From Lachnospiraceae bacterium (lineage in GTDB: Bacteria; Bacillota_A; Clostridia; Lachnospirales; Lachnospiraceae): 17,395 nt of DNA. Position 1 is the stretch's first letter; the number at the start of each line of letters is the position of its first letter. The notes under the pieces were generated by a model. That model was not told where the DNA came from and did not search any database. It worked only from the letters and a program-made list of their open reading frames with translations. The stretch is from the NCBI GenBank assembly GCA_017416505.1, contig JAFQCI010000011.1, forward strand, positions 1 through 17,395, in the 5' to 3' direction. This document shows positions 1-6,579 of this stretch, in pieces. The position numbers were made by a program, and so were the translations under genes.

Positions 1-1
1 A

Positions 2-144
2 GTTACTGTTCACTCGTGCCTCGTAAACAGTAACAATTCGCAGGCTCATTTAGAGTTTTGCTTCGCAAAAGGAGCCTGCGAACTCCTGAATCACGTTCTT
101 ACGCACCAAAACAGCAAGTGTTTTGGTGCTGTCTGTACAGTAAC
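2..144. mobile_element. 143-bp MITE-like hairpin element, copy 1
   Basis: A non-coding element with 8-bp terminal inverted repeats, GTTACTGT at 2-9 and ACAGTAAC at 137-144. Inside are three hairpins: 2-10/26-34 (9 bp), 37-47/72-82 (11 bp, with a nested 56-61/65-70 stem) and 103-113/119-129 (11 bp, 5-nt loop). A second copy at 9782-9924 differs only at position 94 (C here, T there) and at the last base. No open reading frame of coding character is present, so any movement must depend on a transposase supplied elsewhere. The left flank lies outside the window apart from one base, so the target duplication cannot be confirmed for this copy. Near-identity of two copies points to recent spread (inference). 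Confidence 0.85.
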
Positions 145-237
145 GCAAATCATGCTATTATGCAGCCTAGCATCAAGGGTTTTGTTTCTGTTTGAAAAAC
201 AGCACATAAACTCCTTGTATTTTTCATATTCCCCTAA

Positions 238-267
238 TTGACATCTTCTTTCTTTATCTGCTAAACT
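238..267 (+). promoter_or_regulatory. Probable sigma-A promoter of the MerR-type regulator gene
   Basis: TTGACA at 238-243 is a perfect -35 box. It is followed after 18 bases by TAAACT at 262-267, a fair -10 box, about 35 bases before the regulator's start codon. The copy 1 element ends 93 bases upstream and does not overlap it. Confidence 0.55.
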
Positions 268-287
268 CTAATCAATAGACAGAGTTT
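263..287. promoter_or_regulatory. Palindrome between -10 box and RBS, possible autoregulatory operator
   Basis: AAACTCT at 263-269 and AGAGTTT at 281-287 form a perfect 7-bp inverted repeat around an 11-base centre. It overlaps the -10 box and ends one base before the GGAGG ribosome binding site at 289-293. Binding of a dimeric regulator here would block transcription. In RNA the hairpin would sit next to the ribosome binding site. Its function is inferred from position only. Confidence 0.45.
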
Positions 288-301
288 CGGAGGTGTTGGA
301 T

Positions 302-1171
302 ATGAAAAATGAACTAATATCCATTGGTAAAATGGCTGAAATAAATCAAATTACCATTGCTACTTTACGTTTATACGATAAAATGGGGCTTTTACATCCT
401 CGTTATGTGGACCCGGAAACCGGTTATCGATATTATGATATCCAGCAAAATGCCCGTCTGGATATGATTGCATATATGAAGGAACTTGGCATGAGCCTTT
501 CAGAGATTGGAAATGTGTTAAAAAAGGAGGACATCACATTAATTGAAGATATCCTTGCACGAAAAAATGAACAGATTCACCAACAGATTCGGGAATTAAA
601 TGCTCGTCATGACGCTGTAACCCGTGCCATCTCCAGCATTGAGCGTTACCGCAAATCACCCAGAACCGGTACGATTTCTCTTGAATACATTGACCGGCGT
701 TATATCTGGGCAATACCATGTACTACTAACTTTTATGCCCAAGGTATCCGCAGTTATGAAGAGGTATTGATTGAACTTCGAAAAGAGTTGATTGCTAACG
801 GAATTTCACAGTTTCACTCCTATAATACCGGAACCTCCATTAGTATGGAGCATTTCGTAGAAGAGAACTTTATCCCTGATAAAGCTTTTGTTTTTTCGGA
901 CAAAAAATTTATGATAAATGATGCTGGTAATAAAATCATTGACAGTGGTATGTTTGCCTGCATTTATCTTGACAACTACGACAAAGAATTAGAGTATGCA
1001 AAAAAACTACTTGATTTTTGCAAAGAGAATCAATATGCCATTTCCGGTGACTACCTTTGTGAGGTTTTAACAGAATTCAATGTATTCGACAGCGGTCATA
1101 GAAATATGTTTATGCGGCTGCAAGTACCTGTCAGTTTCCCATATATCAGCCAGTATGATTCTCGGTCTTAA
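302..1171 (+). CDS. MerR-family regulator with effector-binding C-terminal region (BmrR-like)
   Basis: A 289-residue transcription regulator. The first about 75 residues form a MerR winged helix-turn-helix: ISIGKMAEINQITIATLRLYD, then GLLHPRYVDPETGYRYY and the MKELGMSLSEIG segment. A coiled-coil linker follows at about residues 80-115. The roughly 170-residue C-terminal region is the right size and position for a GyrI-like small-molecule binding domain, as in BmrR. This part is weakly conserved and not certain. The ATG at 302 is chosen because GGAGG at 289-293 lies 8 bases upstream; the in-frame GTG at 293 overlaps that RBS. A MerR-type promoter with a 19-bp spacer precedes the next gene, the dehydrogenase at 1425. 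The likely role is ligand-dependent activation of that gene; the ligand is unknown. Confidence 0.88.
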   Translation: MKNELISIGKMAEINQITIATLRLYDKMGLLHPRYVDPETGYRYYDIQQNARLDMIAYMKELGMSLSEIGNVLKKEDITLIEDILARKNEQIHQQIRELNARHDAVTRAISSIERYRKSPRTGTISLEYIDRRYIWAIPCTTNFYAQGIRSYEEVLIELRKELIANGISQFHSYNTGTSISMEHFVEENFIPDKAFVFSDKKFMINDAGNKIIDSGMFACIYLDNYDKELEYAKKLLDFCKENQYAISGDYLCEVLTEFNVFDSGHRNMFMRLQVPVSFPYISQYDSRS

Positions 1172-1289
1172 TGAGTAAACTATAAATTATCCTGTGTCAG
1201 AGTTCATAAAAGCAACAACCTACGGTTTCCTGTTCACACATGAACAAAAAGTATTATTATTCTTGGCATAAATGGCAGGAAATTAACAC

Positions 1290-1320
1290 TTGACTCTCTT
1301 CTTAGATGAGGGTTTATGAT
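1290..1320 (+). promoter_or_regulatory. MerR-type promoter (19-bp spacer) driving the dehydrogenase gene
   Basis: TTGACT at 1290-1295 and TATGAT at 1315-1320 are separated by 19 bases, the over-long spacer typical of promoters activated by MerR-family proteins through DNA distortion. The spacer carries an imperfect dyad, ACTCTC at 1292-1297 facing GAGGGT at 1308-1313 (one mismatch), centred on CTTAG, as in known MerR operators. It lies about 120 bases after the MerR gene and 105 bases before the dehydrogenase. The regulator at 302-1171 is the obvious candidate activator (inference). Confidence 0.75.
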
Positions 1321-1346
1321 AGAAATATCAAGTAAATTCTATCAAA

Positions 1347-1385
1347 ATGATTCATAGGTTTCATTTAAAACCTCTCATGAATCAT
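1347..1385 (+). promoter_or_regulatory. Hairpin in the 5' leader of the dehydrogenase mRNA
   Basis: ATGATTCAT at 1347-1355 pairs perfectly with ATGAATCAT at 1377-1385, and inside it GGTTT at 1357-1361 pairs with AAACC at 1368-1372. It lies between the MerR-type promoter and the RBS (GGAGG, 1411-1415). No T-run follows it, so it is not a standard terminator. It could stabilise the leader, or bind a protein as DNA. No known riboswitch was recognised. Confidence 0.5.
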
Positions 1386-1424
1386 GGACGATGAGCGGAC
1401 AAATTAAAAAGGAGGATTTCTAGT

Positions 1425-2450
1425 ATGGAGAAAATTAAAGTAGTACAATATGGTTGCGGTAAAATGAGCAAGTATATCTTACGTTATCTTTATGAACATG
1501 GTGCACAAATCGTAGGTGCTATCGATGTAAATCCAGAAGTCGTGGGACTAGACGTTGGCGATTATGCTGAGTTGGGCGTGAAAACCGGTATTATTATTTC
1601 CAACGATGCGGACAAAGTACTGGATGAATGCGATGCTGATGTAGCAATTGTGACTTTATTCAGTTTCATTAATGATATTTACGACCATGTGGAAAAATGT
1701 GTTGCCCGTGGAATCAATGTCATTACTACTTGTGAAGAAGCTATCTATCCTTGGACTACCTCTGCTGCACAGATTAACAGACTGGATGCACTGGCAAAAG
1801 AAACCGGTTGTACCATCACCGGCTCCGGTATGCAGGATATTTTCTGGATTAATATGGTTGCCATGGTGGCTGGTGGCTGTCACAAGATTGAAAAAATCAA
1901 AGGTGCTTACAGCTATAATGTAGATGAGTATGGTTTAGCACTTGCCAAAGCCCATGGTTGCGACTTAACTGCTGATGAATTTGAAAAACAAATTGCTCAC
2001 CCGACCGAATTTGAACCTTCCTACGCTTGGAATGCTGCGGAAGCTATCTGTAACAAACTTGGACTTACCATTAAATCCATTGAGCAAAAACATGTTCCTT
2101 GCATCATTGATAAGGACATTTATTCCTCAACTCTAGGTAAGACCATTGCTGCCGGAAACTGCATCGGTATGTCTGCGGTAGTAACCATTGAAACCATGCA
2201 GGGAATTACAGTAGAAGAAGAAACCATTGGTAAAGTATATGGTGCTGACGATGGTGATATGTGTGACTGGTGGATTACAGGAGAACCTGATACTGAATTC
2301 CATGTAGTGAAACCTGCTACAGTAGAACACACCTGTGCTACCATGGTAAACCGTATTCCTAGCTTGCTTGCTGCACCTGCAGGATATGTAACTTCAGATC
2401 AGTTAGAAGAAATTTCTTATATGGCTTATCCAATGGAATATTATTGTTAG
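1425..2450 (+). CDS. NAD(P)-dependent amine dehydrogenase, 2,4-diaminopentanoate dehydrogenase-like
   Basis: A 341-residue cytosolic oxidoreductase. It opens with a Rossmann fold: [15 protein letters not shown] (residues 5-19) carries the glycine-rich dinucleotide loop and AIDVNP ends beta-2. The middle has the DapB-like IVTLFSF and [10 protein letters not shown] segments. Length and the C-terminal half fit the family that contains 2,4-diaminopentanoate dehydrogenase (Ord), the last step before 2-amino-4-ketopentanoate in clostridial ornithine fermentation. Family members are often mislabelled dihydrodipicolinate reductase. No ornithine-pathway partner (OraE/S, OrtA/B) lies in the window, so the true substrate is unknown and may be another amino acid or amine. 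The ATG is supported by GGAGG at 1411-1415, 9 bases upstream. The gene is monocistronic, behind a MerR-type promoter and before a strong terminator. The assignment rests on family resemblance, not on a seen catalytic motif. Confidence 0.7.
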   Translation: MEKIKVVQYGCGKMSKYILRYLYEHGAQIVGAIDVNPEVVGLDVGDYAELGVKTGIIISNDADKVLDECDADVAIVTLFSFINDIYDHVEKCVARGINVITTCEEAIYPWTTSAAQINRLDALAKETGCTITGSGMQDIFWINMVAMVAGGCHKIEKIKGAYSYNVDEYGLALAKAHGCDLTADEFEKQIAHPTEFEPSYAWNAAEAICNKLGLTIKSIEQKHVPCIIDKDIYSSTLGKTIAAGNCIGMSAVVTIETMQGITVEEETIGKVYGADDGDMCDWWITGEPDTEFHVVKPATVEHTCATMVNRIPSLLAAPAGYVTSDQLEEISYMAYPMEYYC

Positions 2451-2514
2451 ACTTTCCTACTTTAGGACTTAACTCCATCCATCCCTGGATGAATGAAATT
2501 AATATGTAACAAAC

Positions 2515-2560
2515 AGCCCTTCTTTGCAAGACATTGTCCATACAAAGAAGGGCTTGTTTT
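2515..2560. terminator. Bidirectional rho-independent terminator
   Basis: A 12-bp perfect stem, AGCCCTTCTTTG at 2515-2526 with CAAAGAAGGGCT at 2543-2554, encloses a 16-base loop. A T-rich tail (2555-2560) follows on the plus strand, and A-rich sequence before the stem serves the minus strand. It lies between the convergent dehydrogenase and DUF4003 genes and can end both transcripts. Confidence 0.88.
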
Positions 2561-2596
2561 CTATCTAAAATACCTTTTGCTACTGATGACTTCCCC

Positions 2597-3586
2597 TTAA
2601 TTTGATGCAGCTGCAGAAGCTGCGGCTGTAGATGCAATCACAGCACACATAGCAGCCTGTTGAGCTGCAATCATAGATACGGCGCCGCTAATGGTGGTGG
2701 AATTCATCACAGAATTATCCATTTGTCCGGAATATTCACTGGATACTATCATTCCTGCGTGCATCAATCTTTGTTTTCTTCCTAATCCCAACAAACCATA
2801 ACCCAGGTCTCCTTTTAAAAATTGGTCAACTTCTTTGATATCCTGGATGATGTTTTCCACATCCTCATCCTGCAAGGCAAGAACTGCAAGTGTAGCAAGT
2901 TCATAATCTGTTCCATACTTACATCCGCTTTTAGCCAGTTTGTCATAGAGTACCTTCACTTTTTCACATTTTTCCTCCGGCTTTCCTTCTGCCAGAGCCA
3001 ATACATGACTGACGGACTGTACTGCATTTCCTGAAAAGAATTTACCCTTTAAAATTTTATAACATTGTTCTGTTTCATCCAATATCTGCTTTTCACTTTG
3101 ATTCGTAAGTGCCAATAATGCCGCAAATACGCTGTCTTCTCCGGAGGTTAAAAATGGATGTTCCGTTTTCATCATTCGATAGATGCGACCGGTACGATTC
3201 ACAATCTCCTCATATTTTTCAGGCTCCGTCATATTCGCAATGGTAATCGCTGTAAGCGACAGACATTGGGAAGAAATTCGTTCTTTTTTCAACATGGCAT
3301 GAATCTTTACCGTCTGACTTAATTTTTCTTCCGGATGTTCACATAATGCAAGCATAGAAATCATTGCCAGTCTTCCATATCCACGAAAATCAGAAAACAC
3401 ACCAGTCTGAGATTTTAACACCTTCTCACAATGTTTCATTTTCTCCACATCTACCTTCTGGCCCTTATCCATAAAAATAGATGCACAAACAGGATAAATG
3501 TATTGACTTTCCCATCCAAAGGCTGATTTAATGGTATTTCTGTTTCCAATAAAGTTTTGACATAATAAAGCTAATGATTCTCTCAT
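2597..3586 (-). CDS. DUF4003 family protein
   Basis: A 329-residue protein of unknown function resembling the DUF4003 family, found mainly in Firmicutes. No signal peptide is visible. The body is largely helical with repeat-like helices (for example FSDFRGYGRLAMISMLALCEHPEEKL and SVFAALLALTNQSEKQILDETEQCYKIL). The C-terminus is unusually rich in Ala, Met and small residues and ends in AASTAAAS-type low complexity, a common ending in the family. The start is the ATG at 3586, because GGAG at 3598-3595 sits 8 bases upstream. An in-frame start at 3649 lies inside the long palindrome and has no RBS. The gene is preceded by the 112-bp palindrome that separates it from the kinase gene, so it is probably transcribed separately from the ABC/two-component operon. 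Confidence 0.75.
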   Translation of the reverse strand: MRESLALLCQNFIGNRNTIKSAFGWESQYIYPVCASIFMDKGQKVDVEKMKHCEKVLKSQTGVFSDFRGYGRLAMISMLALCEHPEEKLSQTVKIHAMLKKERISSQCLSLTAITIANMTEPEKYEEIVNRTGRIYRMMKTEHPFLTSGEDSVFAALLALTNQSEKQILDETEQCYKILKGKFFSGNAVQSVSHVLALAEGKPEEKCEKVKVLYDKLAKSGCKYGTDYELATLAVLALQDEDVENIIQDIKEVDQFLKGDLGYGLLGLGRKQRLMHAGMIVSSEYSGQMDNSVMNSTTISGAVSMIAAQQAAMCAVIASTAAASAAASN

Positions 3587-3619
3587 ATCGACATCTCCTT
3601 TTTTTATAAATCTATAAGC

Positions 3620-3731
3620 AATTGCGAATCTAAAAAATTTATGAAACAATGATACAAAATGAACAAAACACCTGCTTATGTATTTGTTTATTTTGTATCA
3701 TTCAATATAAGTTTTTGATAGTTTCGCAATT
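3620..3731. repeat. 112-bp imperfect palindrome (foldback element or very long terminator hairpin)
   Basis: Outer arms AATTGCGAA (3620-3628) and TTCGCAATT (3723-3731) are perfect. Inner arms of 13 bp, AATGATACAAAAT (3648-3660) and ATTTTGTATCATT (3690-3702), are perfect. AACAAA (3662-3667) pairs with TTTGTT (3683-3688) after a single mismatch. The about 20 bases between outer and inner arms are also partly complementary. It fills the gap between the kinase stop and the DUF4003 start. On the minus strand a TTTTTT run occurs shortly after the inner stem, so it may terminate the operon. The long graded arms also fit a decayed foldback or MITE-type insertion. Confidence 0.7.
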
Positions 3732-3754
3732 TCCTATACTATAATCTATTTGTT

Positions 3755-4663
3755 TCATACTTCCGGAAATTCATAAGCAATGGTAAATTTACATCCTTCT
3801 AATCTGGCCTCTACCCTTCCACCCATGGCCTCTGCCAGTAATTTTCCTATGGTCAGTCCCAAGCCGGTTCCTTGCTTTGTTCTGGATTCCTCTTTCATAT
3901 AAAAACGCTCAAAAATATAGGGCAAGTCTTCCTGTTTTAAAGAATAAGTATCATTTTCAAATAGAAGAAAAATCCTGTTTTCTCGTTTTTCCATAGCTAT
4001 CCGAAAATAAGTTTCTCCATATCGTATGGCATTTTGTATCATATTATGAAAAATACGCTCCATTGCATTGACATCCACCATCAGAAAACAGTCTGTTTCT
4101 TCTATGTCTATCTTCACCTGCAATCCACTTTCTTCTAACTGCTGAAAGGAAGACAATATGTTTTCCTTCAGAAACCGGGAAATGTTTATTTTCTCCATAG
4201 AAAGATAATATTCATCCATTTCCAATCTGGATAAATCATAAAAATTACAAATCAGATTTTGTAAGTTCTTTCCCTTTCGTTCTACTACCTCCAAAGCCTC
4301 TTTTGTATCTTCCTCTAAATGTTCCTTATTGACAAAAGAAAGATATCCTAACATAGCAGTAAGAGGGGTTCTTAGGTCGTGACTAATACTTTCTATCTGT
4401 ATTCTAAGCTTCTTTTCTTTATTTTGTTGTATGATTCTTATTTTTTGATTCGTTTTGATATAATCATTCATGGTTTTATATAGCAGTTCTAATTCTTTCT
4501 GAAAAAAATCCAAAAGCAAAATCCGATTATCCTCAGGGTTTCTTTGTATCTCTTCTAACTGCTTTGTCATTTGCTTTATACTGTTTTTTAACCTATAATA
4601 ACGCAGTATAAAACCCAATCCTATCAAACTCATTAAACTAAGTCCTGCAATCAGCCACCACAC
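3755..4663 (-). CDS. Sensor histidine kinase of the ABC/two-component cassette
   Basis: A 302-residue membrane histidine kinase. One N-terminal membrane segment (about residues 3-21) is followed by a coiled linker with no sizeable extracellular sensor domain. The dimerisation/phosphoacceptor box is SISHDLRTPLTAMLGY with His95. The N-box is HNMIQNAIRYG (Asn211). The F-box is IFERFYMKE and the G2 box is GTGLGL (265-270). The G1 box is degenerate: FENDTY stands where DxGxG is usual, as is common in small kinases of this type. The start is GTG at 4663: a stop lies just upstream in frame, and the RBS (GGGAG, 4680-4676) is 12 bases away, a long spacing. It is the last gene of the operon, and the absence of an external sensor suggests the transporter helps detect the signal (inference). 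A 33-bp mobile hairpin lies between it and the permease. Confidence 0.9.
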   Translation of the reverse strand: MWWLIAGLSLMSLIGLGFILRYYRLKNSIKQMTKQLEEIQRNPEDNRILLLDFFQKELELLYKTMNDYIKTNQKIRIIQQNKEKKLRIQIESISHDLRTPLTAMLGYLSFVNKEHLEEDTKEALEVVERKGKNLQNLICNFYDLSRLEMDEYYLSMEKINISRFLKENILSSFQQLEESGLQVKIDIEETDCFLMVDVNAMERIFHNMIQNAIRYGETYFRIAMEKRENRIFLLFENDTYSLKQEDLPYIFERFYMKEESRTKQGTGLGLTIGKLLAEAMGGRVEARLEGCKFTIAYEFPEV

Positions 4664-4701
4664 AGAATTTCTTCACTCCCAATCCCTATCCCAAATGATT
4701 T

Positions 4702-4734
4702 GTTACTGTACACTCGTACCTCGTGAGCAGTAAC
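4702..4734. mobile_element. 33-bp solitary hairpin element with 8-bp target duplication
   Basis: It starts GTTACTG and ends CAGTAAC, which pair as a stem. The loop (CACTCGTACCTCGTGA) is nearly the loop of the first hairpin of the 143-bp elements (CACTCGTGCCTCGTAA). It is the same length as that first module (33 bp, 2-34). It is flanked by a perfect 8-bp direct repeat, AATGATTT at 4694-4701 and 4735-4742, the expected footprint of transposition. It sits inside the operon, 36 bases after the permease stop and 39 bases before the kinase start, so it is transcribed and may affect kinase expression. Confidence 0.8.
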
Positions 4735-4770
4735 AATGATTTCTCTTACCAACATCCATAAAATTCATTT

Positions 4771-5544
4771 TTATTTCTTTTTTCGCATACCAATCATTCC
4801 TATCACAAGGAAAACAATGGTTCCTAAAACTCCAGCCAGAATGGTTCTTGTCAACCCTTCTGAAGTTTCCCATATCATATACCAGTCACCGGCTGCCTCA
4901 TCTATCGTCACATCACCTAAAATATCAAATACCAGCCATTTGCTTAGATGCTCTAAAAATTTAAATTTCATGCCCAATAAAGAAATTGGCATCGCAACAC
5001 CTATAAAAACACCAAGCCACGTCCATATGACTTTGGTTTCATTTTTCAAAAGAAAGATGAATACATACGCTCCGGTAACACCGCAAATGAAAATGGGAAT
5101 ACATACAACTACCGCTTTTAATACACCCTCTATTTCACCAACATTACTGTGTTCTAATAACAGCCAACCACTTCCAAGCAAGGTTCCTACCACTAATACC
5201 AAACCGATAGCAGAAACAAACAAAGTAATCATCCATTTGCTAAAAAATACTGTCATCTTGGAATAGCCAAACGCAGTTACATTGGAAAAGGTTCTATGCT
5301 TATATTCATCTCCAAAAATCATACAACTAATCATTAAAGTAATAAAAAACGCTGTCTGCATTCCTGTTTCCAGCATGGAAAAAGAAAATTTAGTGGTTGC
5401 ATAAGTAAAAAAATCATAACTCTTTCCAAATGCCCATAATACTAAATTCATGGCAAGCATTAATATCATACATCCGCCAATTAGCAAATAAATTCCTTTG
5501 CTTCTCCAAATTCGATATAACTCACTTTTCATATAATTCATCAT
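4771..5544 (-). CDS. ABC-2 type transporter permease (lantibiotic-protection type)
   Basis: A 257-residue integral membrane protein with about six membrane segments. The short N-terminal cytosolic stretch (MKSELYRIWRSKG) leads into TM1 at about residues 18-38. A conserved ISCMIFGDEYKHRTFSNV segment follows TM2, typical of the ABC-2 superfamily permeases paired with BcrA/LanF ATPases. It ends in a basic IGMRKKK tail. The gene begins one base after the ATPase stop, so the two are translationally coupled. Start choice among Met1, Met2 and Met5 is uncertain. LanFEG systems normally have two permeases (E and G); only one is present here, so it would act as a homodimer, as a single-permease Bcr-like exporter. 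The likely role is export of a membrane-active peptide or antibiotic. Confidence 0.85.
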   Translation of the reverse strand: MMNYMKSELYRIWRSKGIYLLIGGCMILMLAMNLVLWAFGKSYDFFTYATTKFSFSMLETGMQTAFFITLMISCMIFGDEYKHRTFSNVTAFGYSKMTVFFSKWMITLFVSAIGLVLVVGTLLGSGWLLLEHSNVGEIEGVLKAVVVCIPIFICGVTGAYVFIFLLKNETKVIWTWLGVFIGVAMPISLLGMKFKFLEHLSKWLVFDILGDVTIDEAAGDWYMIWETSEGLTRTILAGVLGTIVFLVIGMIGMRKKK

Positions 5545-5545
5545 C

Positions 5546-6484
5546 TTACTTGTCCCCCTCTGCTTCTACAGTTTCACCTATGATTTCCATATAGTAATTT
5601 TCCAAATCAACTTCCTTCATTCCAAAGGATAACAAACCAATTCCATGATTGACTGCTAACGCACTGTATTCTGTTAGTTTATCTATTTTACCTAGAACAT
5701 GAATACTTCCGTCTGCCATAACTTTATAATTTTTGCATTCCAGTTTACTTTCCAGCAGACTTACATATTTTTCTGTTTCTGTCACTCGAAGTTCCAGATA
5801 ATCATGACATTTTTCCTTTAATACTTCTGCACTAATCTGTTCCACCACGTTTCCTTTGCTTAAAAAAACATATTTTGTAGCAATGTTAGAAAGTTCTGCA
5901 AGTATATGACTGGAAATAATGATTGTAACTCCTTTTTCCTGATTCAATTTCAGTAAAAGATTTCGGATTTCTATGATTCCAGAAGGGTCTAGTCCATTGA
6001 TAGGCTCATCTAAAACCAAAAGTTCCGGTTCTCCCATCAATGCCAAGCCTAAGCCTAGTCTTTGTTTCATACCCAAAGACATATCTTTGAATTTTTTATT
6101 TTCTGCATCGACAAGCCCAACACAATTTAACATTTGTTTTACCACATCTTTACCAGGAATTCCCCTTTGAATGCGATAGTATTCTAAATTCTGCTTTGCT
6201 GTCATTCCAGGGAAAAATGCAGGGTTCTCAATAATAGCACCCATTCTTTTTCGTACCTTGGAATATCCTTTTTCTGTATTCTCCCCTAGTAAGGTGAATC
6301 CGCCGCTGGTTGGAACAATTTCCCCGGTTAAGAGCTTTAAAAAAGTAGTTTTACCTGCCCCATTGTTTCCTACCAGACCATAAATTTCCCCTTTATAAAT
6401 AGTAATATCCGCATTATGAAGTGCATCTGTATTACCATAACGTTTGGTTAATTGATTCGTCTGTACTATGATTTCTTTCTTCAT
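5546..6484 (-). CDS. ABC transporter ATPase, BcrA/LanF type with E-loop
   Basis: A 312-residue nucleotide-binding subunit. Visible motifs are Walker A GNNGAGKT (39-46), signature MSLGMKQRLGLGLAL (135-149), Walker B LLVLDEP (155-161) and the switch histidine H193. In the Q-loop position it has Glu86 (AIIENPAFFPGMT). Glutamate here (the E-loop) is characteristic of lantibiotic-immunity LanF and bacitracin-type BcrA ATPases. The C-terminal about 80 residues are a regulatory extension usual in this group. ATG at 6484 has AAGGAG about 10 bases upstream. It is coupled to the permease downstream and follows the response regulator after 95 bases, a gap that contains a likely regulator-binding repeat. 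It powers export or expulsion of a peptide antibiotic from the membrane (inferred from family). Confidence 0.93.
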   Translation of the reverse strand: MKKEIIVQTNQLTKRYGNTDALHNADITIYKGEIYGLVGNNGAGKTTFLKLLTGEIVPTSGGFTLLGENTEKGYSKVRKRMGAIIENPAFFPGMTAKQNLEYYRIQRGIPGKDVVKQMLNCVGLVDAENKKFKDMSLGMKQRLGLGLALMGEPELLVLDEPINGLDPSGIIEIRNLLLKLNQEKGVTIIISSHILAELSNIATKYVFLSKGNVVEQISAEVLKEKCHDYLELRVTETEKYVSLLESKLECKNYKVMADGSIHVLGKIDKLTEYSALAVNHGIGLLSFGMKEVDLENYYMEIIGETVEAEGDK

Positions 6485-6513
6485 TTCTTTCTCACTCCTT
6501 GTACGTTGTTTAC

Positions 6514-6530
6514 ATGTTTATCCTAAACAT
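6514..6530. promoter_or_regulatory. Short palindrome upstream of the ABC ATPase gene
   Basis: ATGTTTA at 6514-6520 and TAAACAT at 6524-6530 are perfect inverted arms around a 3-base centre. They lie about 30 bases before the ATPase start codon and just downstream, in transcription, of the tandem 11-mer site. It could be a leader hairpin or a second protein site. Confidence 0.35.
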
Positions 6531-6549
6531 TTTTCCTAAATTAGTACTC

Positions 6550-6571
6550 AAGAAAGTATAAAGAAAGTATA
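6550..6571 (-). promoter_or_regulatory. Tandem 11-bp direct repeat, probable response-regulator binding site
   Basis: The minus strand reads TATACTTTCTT twice with no gap (6571-6561 and 6560-6550). OmpR/PhoB-family dimers bind two direct half-sites about 11 bp apart, one helical turn, and an OmpR-family regulator gene ends only 8 bases away. The site lies 66-87 bases upstream of the ABC ATPase start. TTGAGT, overlapping its downstream edge, could serve as a -35 box. This is the likely activation site for the transporter genes. Confidence 0.65.
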
Positions 6572-6579
6572 AAAAAATC

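Noticed and set aside
3587..3649. Longer start for the DUF4003 protein
   Set aside because: The extra 21 codons run into the long palindrome and have no RBS, while ATG 3586 has a well-spaced GGAG.
4736..5266. 176-codon plus-strand open frame
   Set aside because: It lies antisense to the ABC permease, which has clear membrane segments and operon context; a shadow frame.
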